From Nymphaea colorata (Eukaryota > Streptophyta > Magnoliopsida > Nymphaeales > Nymphaeaceae), in NCBI RefSeq assembly GCF_008831285.2, contig NC_045138.2, positions 42,959,115-43,023,114 of the forward strand: 64,000 nt of DNA, written 5' to 3'. A model generated the notes under the pieces. That model worked only from the letters and a program-made list of their open reading frames with translations, made no database searches and was not told where the DNA came from. Shown piece by piece: positions 33,858 through 45,408 of this stretch; positions within the stretch are counted from its first letter, which is position 1, and the number at the start of each line of letters is the position of its first letter. Made by a program: the position numbers and the translations under genes.

Positions 33858-35283
33858 ATGGCTGCAAATAAGAATGATGAAGGTAGACCCAATCAAGGGC
33901 TGAATACAAGGCCTTCTCAAATCCCTTATCCTATGGGTTGATGGTTAAACTTTATGGCTCTAATTATGAAATATGGTCACAAACTTTTATGATGTATGTG
34001 GTAGGGCACAAGAAAGAACATATTGTTGAAGAAGATGAACCTGCACACAAACCTGGGAAGTATGCCCTATGGAAGGAAGATACAATATAGTTATGGCCGT
34101 TCAGTCCCATATTACCAGTAGACTTTGCAATTATAGGACTGCAAGCACATGTGGGAGTCTTTATTAAAAACCAACTCCCACAACAAGAATATGAGTCGTA
34201 TCTTACTCAGTATTTTCTGTAGTTAAATCATTATATGGGAAGTTGAATCCACTGCAACCCCCATGTGATACCTATAATTCAATCAAGAGTGTGTTATGTT
34301 TGCACAGTTTCTTTTAGAACTATCTCTAGATGACTTGGTTGTGAAGGCATAGATAATGACTGGCTGAGATATACCTGATCTGGATGAAACACATAACCAG
34401 TTGAGTCAGCTTGCAGTTTCCTTATCTCAGAGTCCTAGTGACTCCTCCACTTATGCTTAGTTGTATCTAGAGGTCGTGGACATGGATCTTTTTTCTTAAC
34501 CTGTGGAAGAGGAGGTGGTAGCAGCTCTAGAGATAGAGGTCCATCCTAGTGCACTTATTGTGGCAAATTAGGGCATCTGAAAGACTGATGTTGGGATGAA
34601 CATGGTTGACCTCATTCTACTTTGACATCATCTTGTTTGTCTACTGCACAATCAAATAAGCCTATGGCCAAGGCTATTTAGTCCACTCCTCAAACATTGA
34701 GTGAAACAATTACGGTGAGTCGTGCTGAGTATGAATAGCACCTCGTACAGAAGGTTGTTTCCATGTCAGCCTTTGACTCTTCCTTCTCAGCATGTAGCAT
34801 GATAAGTAAAGTATGGATTATTGATTATGGCGCATCCAACATTTTTGTAGTGATTCTCCAAGCTTTATCAGTTTGTGTTCCTATTTTCCTACTCGACATG
34901 TGAGTCTTGCTAATGGGAGATTGCCTCCACTTGAGGAACAAAGAGATATTCACTTGTCTCATGACTTGCATATTCAAAGGGTGTTACATACCCCAAACTT
35001 TCCTAAGAACCTTTTATTTGTGAGCCAACTGACAAAAGGATTAAATTGTCATGTGATTTTTTATTCTAGCTCTTGTGTTTTTTAGGATCTGTCGAATGGG
35101 AAATTGGTGGAGGTCATGAAGAGGGAGGCATTTACTATCTTCATAATCTAGATGGAGTAGCATCCTCGTCCATTGAGTCTAATTTGCATTGGTTTCAATT
35201 GCACCTCAGGCTAGGTCACTTATGTCCCCATAAAATTTATTAGTTTTGACAAGAGGTTCCTCCTTAGGCTACCTTATAGTGTG
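33858..35283 (+). pseudogene. Copia-1 gag and protease/integrase start (broken)
   Basis: The frame starts MAANKNDEGRPNQGLN (33858) and moves through SNYEIWSQTFMMYV and EEDEPAHKPGKYALWKE, a copia gag. Part of gag is deleted near 34205. A CCHC zinc knuckle, CTYCGKLGHLKD then C, lies at 34550-34591, with a TGA stop inside it. A degraded protease follows (IIDYGASN at about 34820-34850; the D-S/T-G triad has become D-Y-G). Next come LPPLEEQRDI and the integrase-start motif HWFQLHLRLGHL (35188-35223). The reading is cut by the copia-2 insertion at 35284. Confidence 0.85.
35279..35283. other. Target-site duplication of copia-2 (left)
   Basis: GTGTG. It is identical to 40627-40631 at the other end of the element. 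Confidence 0.9.
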
Positions 35284-35454
35284 TGTTAAATAAATAGTCT
35301 TTATAGTTGGTTAGAGTGTTTCTGCAATATTAGGAAGTTGGAGTGTAGGTCTTTAAATATTATCTTATTTTGTTTGGACTAATATTGTAAATTTTGTGTC
35401 GTCAACCCTAATCTCTTTACCTTTGAGATTAGGGTTACGTTAATCATAATTATG

Positions 35455-35504
<50 letters not shown>

Positions 35505-35510
35505 ATAACA
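35284..35510 (+). repeat. Copia-2 5' LTR (227 bp)
   Basis: It starts TGTTAAATAAATAGTC and ends GGTCATAACA. It contains a (CT)n run at about 35456-35500, which is only a short CT-rich stretch in the 3' LTR. That expansion accounts for most of the 36-bp length difference. Confidence 0.92.
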
Positions 35511-35522
35511 TGGTATCAGAGC
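35511..35522 (+). other. Primer-binding site of copia-2
   Basis: TGGTATCAGAGC abuts the LTR end. Confidence 0.93.
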
Positions 35523-36227
35523 TGAGGGTCTCCTAACTTCGGCAGCCAAGTAAGTCCTCCGGCAACTTCTTTTTCCGGCGACTCCTTACTCTAGCAATAT
35601 CTTTCCTTCTTTCTCTTTTTGTCGCCCATCATTATTCCTCCTTATCCTCCAATAGGGAGGCGGTAAGAAAATAGGGCTTGAGTGTGCTGCATGGAGGAGG
35701 ACCTGATCATGCTTATGTAGAAGGCATGCTCAGATCCTCGAGTGGATCATTTGGAGCAGAGTTGATCTGCTATTCATGGATGTTGTTTAAGGTGTGACCA
35801 GAATTTCAAATGGATTGTGTGGACCAGAGTTTATCTGTTATTCATGGATGTCGTTTGGAATTTTTTTTTTTGACATGAGTTGTGCACGGCTAATAATATG
35901 TGGTGCAACTGAAAGTGAAGCAACAGTCAGCAGTCATCAGCAATAGTCGGCTGAAACTTCGTATGTGGGTCAACTGAAAGTGCACCAGCAGCAGTCAACA
36001 GTAGCCAGCAGCCATCTGTAGTAGTCGGCTGAAACTGTACTAATTTGTTATCTTCTCTATTTCTACTGTTCAGAATTGCTTAGTCATGTGATAACATATT
36101 CTTCTTTGCTGCCTAGTATCTGATATTCTTACGGTCTTCGAGGTCAGTTGAAACATTTTTTCTTTGTTGTGGTTGACTGTTGCATCCTATACACATATAT
36201 TGTGCGTCAATTTTCTTTTAATCTACT

Positions 36228-37350
36228 ATGGCTGATGGTAGTAATTCTAAAGGTTCTAATGAATACAAATTGACTGGACACTCCTTATCCTATGGAACCA
36301 CAATCAAACTTAATGGTACAGATTCTGAAATCTGGCCCAGGGTGTTCATGATGTATGTGGCTGGTCATAGGAAGAGACATATTATTGAAGAAAATGAACC
36401 TACTAAGAAAAAGGGGAAATATGCTATGTGGGATGAGGATAGTGACATTGTTATGTCGTGGATTATGAACAGTGTGGAGTCTCATATAACTCCTACAATT
36501 ACATATTATACCAAGGCCAAAGATATGTGGTCTTTCTTGAGAAAGACATATTCTCATGCCACTAATGTTATTAAGATTTTACAAATGAAAGAGGAGTGAT
36601 ATAACATACAGCAAGGTGATCAAGACTTGTCCTAGTATTTTGCTACATTGATTGTTGCATATGAAAGGTTAAAAGCCCCTCGCCCACCTTGCCAACACTA
36701 CTATGCATCACACTTTGAATCCGGTATGATAGCAAAGTTTCTATCTAGGTTATTTTTAGAGTAATCTATGGCAAAGATGCAAATTCTCACAGGCAGTAAT
36801 CTTCTTGACTTAGCTAATACATATAACAGACTAAGCCATTTTACAGTCAGTCTCTCTCATCCTACGCATGACACATCAGTCTCTACACTTGTGGTTTTAA
36901 GAGGACATGGCCATAGCTCTTATGTTGGAGCTAGGGGACGTGGTACAGGCCAAGGTGTAGGTCGCGGCAAGTTTCAATGCACCTTTTGTGGCAAATTAGG
37001 CCATTTAGAGGACCGTTGTTGGGACAAGCATCCTCATCTCCATTCTATTGGTCCACTAGGGCATGGTAGAGGCAGAATCACAATAGGCAAAGGGTCTTCC
37101 CCATCCCCAACAGCTTCCTCAAAGGCTACAGCATCTATGGTTGAGTCTTCTACTGATTCTCCTATACCCACATCATATTCCCTTAACTTATGTAAGGATG
37201 AATATGATTTTGTTCTTGCTCAAAGATCTACCTCAACATCTGCTACCACTGTTGGAATGGACTTAGCCTTTTCTGTTTGTAACTCTACTAATGACCCAGA
37301 TATGATGTGGATGATAGATTCAAGAGCATCTAGGCATTGTTGTAATCAGT
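36228..37350 (+). pseudogene. Copia-2 gag and protease (broken)
   Basis: The start codon at 36228 opens a 123-codon frame with the gag N-terminus (GTTIKLNGTDSEIWPRVFM, then IIEENEPTKKKGKYAMW). A TGA ends it at 36597-36599, and gag continues in other frames. A CCHC knuckle, CTFCGKLGHLEDRC, lies at 36978-37019. The protease motif reads MMWMIDSRASRHCC (about 37304-37345): the expected D-S-G-A has become D-S-R-A, which would remove the active-site glycine, and a stop follows. Copia gag packages the element's RNA and the protease cuts the polyprotein. Confidence 0.88.
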
Positions 37351-37379
37351 CATAGATTTTTTCGTCGTTAATCAGATTC

Positions 37380-40299
37380 TCTAGACCATAGCATGTCAGA
37401 CTGGCCGATGGCAAGCTATCTCATGTTATGGGCAGCGGTGGTATCTATTTTTCACACTTAGGCACCATTACACATGTGCTATATGCTTCTCGGTTTTATT
37501 TAATTTGTTATATGTTAAGCAACTGGCTAGTGACTTATAGTGCAGAGTCATTTTCTATCATGGTTCATGTTCTTGTCAAGACTTACAAACTGGGAAAATG
37601 ATTGGTGGCGACCATGAACGTGAGGGACTCTATTTCCTTTCTGTCCTAGTAGATGTTGCTGCATCTTTCAAATATAAGATCTCTCATTTTCAATGGCATC
37701 TCAGACTAGGTCATCCATCTTTGTCTAAACTTTGTCACATGTTTTTATATATTTTTGCATTGGAGTCTTTGTTATGTGATGTGTGCCAATTAAGTAAGCA
37801 TACACGGAGTAGTTTTCCTTCAAGTCAGAGTCCATGTAGTCAAAGCCCTTTTGATCTTCTTCATGTGGATGTTTGGGGCTCAAGTCGGGTTTCTTTTTGG
37901 TCGTTTTTCTGTTATTACCTTGTTTTGGTTGATGATTTTACTAGAGTCAGTTGGGTATTTTTGTTACGAGAGAGATCTGAAGTTATTTGTATTCTTCAGA
38001 AATTTGTCAAGGAAATAAAAACTCAGTTTGGTTTCATTGTGAAAAATATCCGCACTGATAATACTCTTGAATTCAAATCTTTCATTTTACTTCAATTTTA
38101 TGCTAATCATGGAATTTGACCATAATATACTTGTCTCCATACATTTCAACAAAATGGTGTTGTCGAATGCAAACATCGGCAACTCCTAAATGTGGCCCGC
38201 ACCCTCATGCTATATTCTCATATGTTTGCCTACTTTTGGGGGGATGTTATTCTCACAGCTTACTATCTCACTGACAGATTACCCTTGTTGGCCGTCCAAG
38301 AATGCATTCTCATTCAAATATTATATCCTGATCGACCGTTATTTCATTTAGCTCCCAAAGTATTTGGATGCACTTGTTTTGCACACATATTAGGCCCAAA
38401 CAAAAACAAACTTGTGTCCCAAGCCATTAGATATGTATTTATTGGATATTCTACAAATCAAAGGATATTGGTGTTTTGATCCCCAGACCAGGAAAGAGAT
38501 TGTCAGTGCGGATGTAACATTCTTTGAGTTTCATCCTTATTTTTCCTCTCTGAGTCCCACTATGTCTGAGATGCCAGTTTCTATTCCTATTCTTATTCCT
38601 CTAGTGCCACTTGAGTCTATTCCCCCTTCTCCACCAATGTCATGTAAATGTTTCCTTGATCTTCCATTAGTCTATACTCGCCGTCAAAGTCCCTCTCCAG
38701 AACACCCACTAGCGTCTTCTCAAGAGGTAAGTTCTACGGATAAGACTAACTTAGGCATAAATGATGACCACTATGCAGATGATCTTTCTATTGATATTCG
38801 CAAGGTCCAGTGACAGTGCACACTGCATCCGATCTTTAACTTCGTCTCTACTGATTATCTATGTACAAGTTTGGCACAGTTTGATCGAGCTTTGTCTACT
38901 CATATTGTCCCATCTTCTCACCACCAAGCCTTATTAGACTCACGATGGAGGCAAGCCATGCAGGAGAAAATTGATGCACTTATTTCTAGGGAGGTGGATC
39001 CACCAATGAATTGCAATGTTGTTGGCTCTAAAAGGTTGTTCACCATCAAGTATCATTATGACGGCTCAGTCGAACGGTTCAAAGCACATCTTGTGGCTAA
39101 AGGAAATACATAAACTTATGGGGTTGACTTCTTTGAGACTTTTCCACCCGTGGCTCGGTTAGGCACTATTCGACTCATTATATCTCTTGTTGTCTATCTG
39201 GATTGGCCTCTATTTCAAATTGATGTGAAAAATACCTTTTTATATAGAGATCTCTCTAAAACAGTCTATATGCAGCAACCACCTGGTTTTGAGCAACAAT
39301 GGGGAGTGTTCCAAGGTATGCAAACTAAAAAAGGTCATTTATGGACTTAAACATAGTCCCCATGCACGGTTCCATAAGCTAACTGAAGATGTATCTAAGT
39401 GTGGATTTCGAAGACCCCAGTTTGATCACTCGTTGTTTATCAAGCAAGGCACATATGGTATACTGATATTGACTGTGTGTGTTGATAATGTTGCTCTCAC
39501 CAGAGAAAGTAATCAAGAGATAGCTCAGACAAAGGAATTTCTATAGAAGCACTTTGTCACAAAAGACCTTCATCAACTCTGCTATTTCCTTGGTATTGAA
39601 GTGGCTCGTAGTAGTAAAGAGGTTGTAGTGTCTCAAAGAAAATATGTTCTTGATCTTCTGTAGAAAACATGTCTATTGGGAGCTAAACCTGCCACACTTC
39701 CTATGAATCATCGAGTTCACATTCATGATGATGAATCAAAGCCTTTTGACTCTAAATCTTACATATCTCTGATAGGAAAACTTTTATATTCGACTTTCGC
39801 TCGTATTGACATTAGCTTTGTTGTGAATAAGCTAAGTCAATTCATAGAAAAACCTTAGAAGGTTCATTGGGAGGTTGCACTAATGGTGGTAAGATACTTA
39901 AAATCCCAGAAAAGGGGTTATGGTTCAAAAAGGGACAATGTGTTGACATAGAAGTCTATAATGATGCTGATTATGTAGGGTCTGTAGATGAAAGGAAGTC
40001 TACTGCATGCTTTTTGTGTCTTTGTTATAGGTAATCTTATTTCTTGAAAGAGCAAGAAGCATAATATGGTTGCCCGATCTAGTGTTGAGTGTAGGTATAG
40101 GGCTATGGCCCAAACTACAGCTGAACTGACATGGATTAGATTAGTGCTTCTAGATTTGGGCATTTCAGTGAATCTCCCAATAAAGATGCATTGTGATAAC
40201 AAGGCAGCAACTTATATTGCAAACAACCTTATTTTCCATGAGAGAACGAAACACATTGAAGTGGATTGTCACTATGTTCAAGACTTGGTACAAGAATGA
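37380..40299 (+). pseudogene. Copia-2 integrase, reverse transcriptase, RNase H (broken)
   Basis: The domains appear in order in several frames. Integrase: QWHLRLGHPSLSKL (about 37691-37732), CDVCQLSKHTRSSF (37778-37820), HVDVWG (37861-37878), VDDFTRVSW (37928-37955), then WGDVILTAYYLTDRLP (38240-38287). Reverse transcriptase: NVVGSKRLFTIKYHYDGSVERF (39010-39085 region), QIDVKNTFLYRDLSK, then TVCVDNVALT (39472-39500), where the catalytic Y-V-D-D is replaced by C-V-D-N. RNase H: SLIGKLLYST, then ARSSVECRYRAMAQTT (40073-40120) and HERTKHIEVDCH (40237-40275). At least eight stops or shifts are present. Confidence 0.9.
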
Positions 40300-40435
40300 G
40301 CTATTAACACTATTCATGTCTCTTCTGAAGATCAAGCACCTCATATTTTTGCCAATGCTCTACCCATAGGTGATTTCTTGAGAGGTTATAACAAGTTGAG
40401 CATGATTGATATCTATGCTCCAGCTTGAGGGGGAG

Positions 40436-40626
40436 TATTAAGTAGTCTTTATAGTCGGTTAGAGTGTTTCTACAATATTAGGAAGTTGGAGTGTAGGTCT
40501 TAATATTATCTTATTTTGTTTGGACTAATATTGTAACTCTTGTACCACCAACCCTAATCTCTTTAACTTTGAGATTAGGGTAACGTTAATCACAATTCTG
40601 ATGTTTCTCTTTCTCTGGTCATAACA
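40436..40626 (+). repeat. Copia-2 3' LTR (191 bp)
   Basis: It starts TATTAAGTAGTC (terminal TG mutated to TA) and ends GGTCATAACA. GTGTG follows at 40627-40631. The polypurine tract lies at about 40424-40435. Confidence 0.92.
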
Positions 40627-40842
40627 GTGTGAAGCTTGTCCGCGGCAGTTCTAAGCGCCGGCAGAAGTTCTTTTCAGAATTGGCTTCCTCCTTTCACATT
40701 GCTGCAATACTCAGGGGCTGGACAGCTTTGCCTGTGTCTGTTTGTCCTCTGTCGTGGTGTTGTGTTGGCTTCTTGTGACAGTCGAAGGAGCCTGCCATCA
40801 CCTTACTTTCTTTCTCTGCTGATTTTTTTGTGAAGGGTGATC

Positions 40843-42117
40843 ATGGCATAATCTTCTCCATCTACTATCAATGTTGATTAAGCTGACTTTGGGGCTTCTA
40901 GGATGGAAAATATTCCCATTCAGGTTACAGCAATTCGTCTTACCAATGAGAATTATCATCAATGGTCTGTCGCGATTACTATGGGGATCGCTAGTCGAGG
41001 CAGAATTGCTTATATAAATGGGAGGAAGATTGAATTGGTTGAGACGAATGTTGCTTGGGACACATGGTTTCTTGAGGACAACCAAGTTAAAACTTGGCTT
41101 GTCAACTCTGTGTCCCCCGAGATTCAACCTCTTATTCTTCGCAAGAGGACTGCGAGGGATATGTGGGTTATACTTGAGCAGATCTATGGCTAAAAGAAGA
41201 AAATTGTTCGAGTGTATCAGTTGATGAAGGATGTCTATTCTCTACGGCAAGGTGATCACTTTGTAGCAGATTTCTATGCTGCCTTAAAATCTAAGTGGGA
41301 GGAACTTGACTACTACTCTAACGACACTTGGGATTGTTCCCAAGATCAAGTGCGTCATTTAGCCAAAGAATGGGAGAATAGGGTATTCTTATTTTTAGCA
41401 GGGTTGAATGATGACTTTGAAGGCATAAGGAGTCAAATCCTTAATTCTGACCTACTACCTAGTATTGAAGAGGTTTACTCTCATGTGGAGGCTGAAGAGC
41501 AACAACGCCTTGTTATTTCTGGGAAAAAGGGGGATCACATCTCGTACAATGAGAGGTCTGCTCTTGTTAGCCATGAACCTGTAGGAGTTGCCCGACCTCC
41601 TCGCAAGTGCACTCACTGCAAGAAGACTTATCATATAGTGGATTTTTGTTGGGACCTCCATCCAGAAAAGAAGAATAGTCGAGGGAAACCTTTTTGTGGG
41701 AAGAAATCTATTTCTGATGCGACGAACTCTAGTGGAGGGAAAGCTTCTATCTCTGCTAAACAGATTCGTGAGCTCCATGCGTATTTGAGTCAGATTGATG
41801 TTGGTCATACTGAAGCGTCAGATGATGTGAGGATTAACCATGCTCTTGTCATCTCTAGAGAAAAAGGTAATTCTTATATGAGAGAATGGATTGTTGACAA
41901 TGGTGCTACCCACCACATGACTGGCAATGCTAAGCTCTTCCATGAATATAAGCTCTCATCAGGAAAGGGACGTGTTTCTCTTGCTGATGGTTCCTTTACC
42001 TCTATGGTAGGAAAAGGGAGTCTTTCTTTGTTGAACAAATTTTTAGTACATGGTGCCTTACATGTTCCTCATCTTCCATTAAATCTCTTGTCTGTCAAAA
42101 AATTACAAAAGAGCTGA
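40843..42117 (+). pseudogene. Copia-3 gag, zinc knuckle and protease
   Basis: An ATG at 40843 is followed at once by an in-frame TAA, and another stop precedes MENIPIQVTAIRL (40903). A TAA at about 41191 (after LEQIYG) is the last stop before a clean 301-codon run (41212-42117). Visible: gag core WVILEQIYG...FLFLAGLNDDF...SQILNSDLLPS; a CCHC knuckle CTHCKKTYHIVDFC (about 41609-41650) that lacks the usual glycine; protease WIVDNGATHHMTG (41889-41927), with D-N-G in place of D-S-G; and LLSVKKLQ (42087-42111). A frame change at 42115 leads into integrase. Nearly complete, but still inactivated. Confidence 0.9.
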
Positions 42118-42128
42118 ATTGTAAACTC

Positions 42129-45020
42129 ATGTTCTCTACAAATTGTTGTGTTTTGCAGGACTTGGTAATAGGGAAGAGGATTGGGATTGGTTTGGTGTCT
42201 GAAGGCTTATATCGAATACCCATCCATGTGGCCACCGCTCTTATGATAGCGGTTAGCAGGACAGAGAAGAAGAGAGAAGGTTGTCTTCAGTTATTTTTGT
42301 ATTGGCATGAACGCCTTGGACATCTCCCTTTTGGGATTTTGAAACAGTTATTTACTTATTTATGTTCTGGTTTGGATATATCTATGTCATCTTGTGATGT
42401 TTGTCAGTTTGCTAAACATGTTAGAGCTTCATATCTTGTTTCTAACAATCGTGCTAATGAAGTGTTTTTGTTGATTCATTCTGATGTGTGGGGGCCTTCG
42501 AAAATTAATACTCGTTGTGGTTTTCAGTATTTTATAACCTTTATAGATGATTACTTAAGGAGTACCTTTGTTTACTTGTTAAAAGACCGTAGTGAAGTGC
42601 CTCATGTCATAGAGACCTTCATCCTTCTTGTGGAGACCCAATATGGTATCTTTGTTAAGACTTTTCGGTCTGATAATGCTCGTATGTATGTCAAGATGTT
42701 GAAGATTTCTTTCAAAAAATGGGGATTGTTCATGACACGTCCTATTATACCCCTCCACAAAATGGAGTAGCTGAGAGGGAAAATCGTCAGTTACTCAATG
42801 TCAAGAGGGCCCTTTTGTTTCAAAGGAATCTTCCAAAACAATATTGGGGTGATGCAGTTCTCACTAGTGCATATCTGATCAATCGTATGCCTAGTCATGT
42901 GCTAAATGGGCAGACTCCCCACTCTATGCTTCCAGGGAGTCGTCCACCCTTTCTCCTTCCACCTCATGCCTTTGGATGTGTTTGCTTTATTCATGATCAC
43001 AGTCCTCATGTTAAAAAACTTGATCCGAGGTCAATTAAGGGTGTTTTTGTTGGATGTTCTCCTACTCAAAATGGGTATAAGTGTCTTGATCCTACCACTG
43101 GTTGAGTTTATGTTACCAAGGATGTCAGCTTCTTGGAACATGTCTCTTATTTTTGTGAGAATCCTCTTCAGTGGGAGAAGTGTATGTCAAGGGAAGAGTA
43201 TTCTCCGAGTCAGGAAATTCAATTTACGGATTTTTTGGAGTACAAACGAGAAGAGTCCACCTGTTGAGGTACTTGAATAGGAGAGGAATAAAGAGTGTTC
43301 CACTGGGACGGAAGAGGAATGTAATCACTTGTGTGGGTGGGTGTACTCTAGGAGAAGAGTTCGTACAGATAAGGTGATTGATGGTGAGAATTCTACTCTT
43401 AATTCAATCCTACTTCTTCCCTGGATGACCCAAGTCATGCTCAGAAGAAACCTATTGAGGAAAACATTCAGACAGAAACTGTTCAGACATAAACTGAAAA
43501 GGAGGAGCTTCCCATTGCCCTGAGAAAGGGTGTCAGGTTATTTACTCAACACCCTATTGGTAACTTTGTATCATATTCTAGACAGAGCAGGAATTACAAA
43601 TGTTTTGTATCTTCTCTTTCTTTGGTTGTGATTCCCAAGACTGTTATAGAGGCTCAGAGTGATCCCAAGTGGACTTATGTTATGCAAGAAGAGATTGAAG
43701 CCTTGAGCAGAAACCGAACATGGGAAGTGGTAGAGATCCCTGAAGCAGCTCATCTGGTTGGATCCAAGTGAGTCTACACCATTAAGTACAAACCATAAGG
43801 GAATGTTGAGATGTACAAAGCTCGCCTGGTTGCCAACGGGTTTAGTTTGAAATATTGGATTGACTACTTGGAAATGTTTGCTCCTGTTGTGAAGACGAAG
43901 ACTATTAGAGTTATTATTTCTCTAGCGGTGTTGAAGGAGTGGAAGATGTGCCAACTTGACATTAAGAATGTTTTTCTCAATGGAGATCTTGAAGAAGTGT
44001 ATATGTGTATGCCCCCAGGATGTGAAAAACCAGGAAAACGTTGTAAAGTGAAAAAGGCTTTGTATAGGCTCAAGCAGTCTCCCTGAGTATGGTTTGAACG
44101 TCTCAGTCTGATAATGAGAAAACATGGCTACAAACAAGGAAACATAGATCATACTCTGTTTGTGAAGAAGAATGAGGGTAAGGTTACTCTTTTGTTAGTC
44201 TATGTTGATGATATGGTTGTTACAGGTGATGATGAAAATGAGATAACAAGATTAAAGGGTTTACTGGCTAATGAATTTGATCTCAATGACCTTGGCAAAC
44301 TAAGAAATTTTCTTGGTATTGAAATTGCTAGAACAAGTATGACCCTTGTGCTAAATCAAATAAAGTATACTCTGGATTTACTGAAAGAGACAGGAAAATT
44401 AGGGTGCAGACCGGCTTCTACTCCTCTAGATGCTGGACAAAAACTCAGGATTAAGGATGGAGAACCTCTTTGTGAAGAAGCTAAGGGGAAATATCAACGT
44501 CTAGTTGGAAGATTGATCAACCTCACTCTGACTAGACCTGATATCACTTTTACCGTAAATATGATGAGTCAGTTCATGCACGCGCCTACAGATACTCACT
44601 TGAAGGTTGTCGACAGAATCTTGTGTTACTTGAAGAGGAATCCTGGCAAGAGATTTCTATATGTGAAACAATGGCCTATTGAGATTGAAGGGTATTCAGA
44701 TGCAGTGGGCAGGCTGTGTTGATACAGGAAGATCTACTTCAGGGTACTGCATCTAGTTGGGGGGGAAATCTTGTTGTTTGAAGAAACAAAAGACAAGATG
44801 TTTGTTCCCGCTCAAGTGCAGAGGCTGAATATAGGGCTGTTGCTACTGGAGTGTCAAAATTAATGTGGCTGAAAATATTACTGATTGATATTGGGATAGA
44901 AACTGAAGGGCCTATGAAGATGTATTGTGATAAAAAGTCTGCAATCAATCTGGCCAACAACCCTGTGTTACATGACCAAACAAAGCATGTCGAGATTGAC
45001 CGTCACTTTATCTGAGAGAG
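42129..45020 (+). pseudogene. Copia-3 integrase, reverse transcriptase, RNase H
   Basis: Integrase is one 213-codon open run. It has WHERLGHLPFGIL (about 42303-42342), CDVCQFAKHVRASY, HSDVWGPSK (42477-42503), FIDDYLRSTFVYLL (42540-42580) and the SDNA segment, then a shift into NGVAERENRQLL (42760-42795) and WGDAVLTSAYLINRMP. Reverse transcriptase: [20 protein letters not shown] (43811-43872), [18 protein letters not shown], then LLLVYVDDMVVTGDD (44186-44235; Y-V-D-D intact), LNDLGKLRNFLGIEI. RNase H: VGRLINLTLTRPDITFTVN, then RSSAEAEYRAVATG (44812-44850) and TKHVEIDRHF (about 44980-45010). Integrase inserts the DNA copy and RT/RNase H makes it. Stops at about 43105, 44084 and 44720 and frameshifts break the polyprotein. 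Confidence 0.9.
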
Positions 45021-45167
45021 AATTGATGCCAGAGAATTGATTCTTCCATATATGAAGTCTAAAGAGCAAACTACTGATATTCTGATAAAGTCTTACCTGT
45101 GACTCCATTTGAGAGAAATGTATCCAAGTTGGGCATGTTTGATATGTATGCCCAACTTGAGGGGGAG

Positions 45168-45408
45168 TGTTGACATTTGTGGTATTTGGGTCTCTTATCT
45201 GGGTCTGGATATGGATCCGATCCAGTGTGTGGTTATGACCCTACTTAACCATTGTAAACCCTAATTTCAGTGTGTGAATGAAATTCTAAGAGAGAGAGAG
45301 AGTCTGGCGGCTAGTGCACACCAGTCCTCCTCACCTGTGGTTTTTTTCCCTCTTGTTGAGGGATTTTCCATGTTACATCTTGTTCGTCTCTTGTTTTTTG
45401 TTTTCACA
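45168..45408 (+). repeat. Copia-3 3' LTR (241 bp)
   Basis: It starts TGTTGACATTTGTGG directly after the polypurine tract and ends TTTTCACA. It has a short (AG)n run at about 45289-45301. Copia-1 integrase codons (VKNI) begin right after it. Confidence 0.85.

Larger units (their letters stand above)
29996..34205 (+). repeat. Tandem duplication, copy B
   Basis: Second copy of the 26638-29995 segment. It is longer because a TRIM (30256-30704) and a hAT-type MITE (32785-33170) are present here and absent from copy A. The matching copy A sites are uninterrupted (AAAAGTGTTGGTGAGAATAT and GTGGTGATTAATTGCCC), which shows the pre-insertion state directly. Confidence 0.85.
35284..40626 (+). mobile_element. 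Copia-2: complete Ty1/copia retrotransposon (5343 bp)
   Basis: It has two LTRs (35284-35510 and 40436-40626), a perfect primer site, gag, protease, integrase, reverse transcriptase and RNase H in copia order, a polypurine tract CTTGAGGGGGAG before the 3' LTR, and an exact 5-bp target duplication. It is inserted in the integrase of copia-1, interrupting the codons that lead to its zinc-binding C-E-A-C motif. Every long domain carries stops or frameshifts, so it is complete in structure but inactive. Confidence 0.93.
40640..45408 (+). mobile_element. Copia-3: retrotransposon lacking its 5' LTR
   Basis: It has a leader, gag, protease, integrase, reverse transcriptase, RNase H, polypurine tract (CTTGAGGGGGAG ending at 45167) and 3' LTR (45168-45408), all in one orientation. 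It differs in sequence from copia-1 and copia-2. No copy of its LTR (TGTTGACATTTGTGG) and no primer site precede gag; the left boundary falls within about 15 bases of the copia-2 target duplication. After its 3' LTR, copia-1 integrase resumes at 45409. A deletion that removed its 5' LTR together with part of copia-1 integrase explains both gaps. It is the best preserved of the three copias, with long open stretches and an intact YVDD box. Confidence 0.85.
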
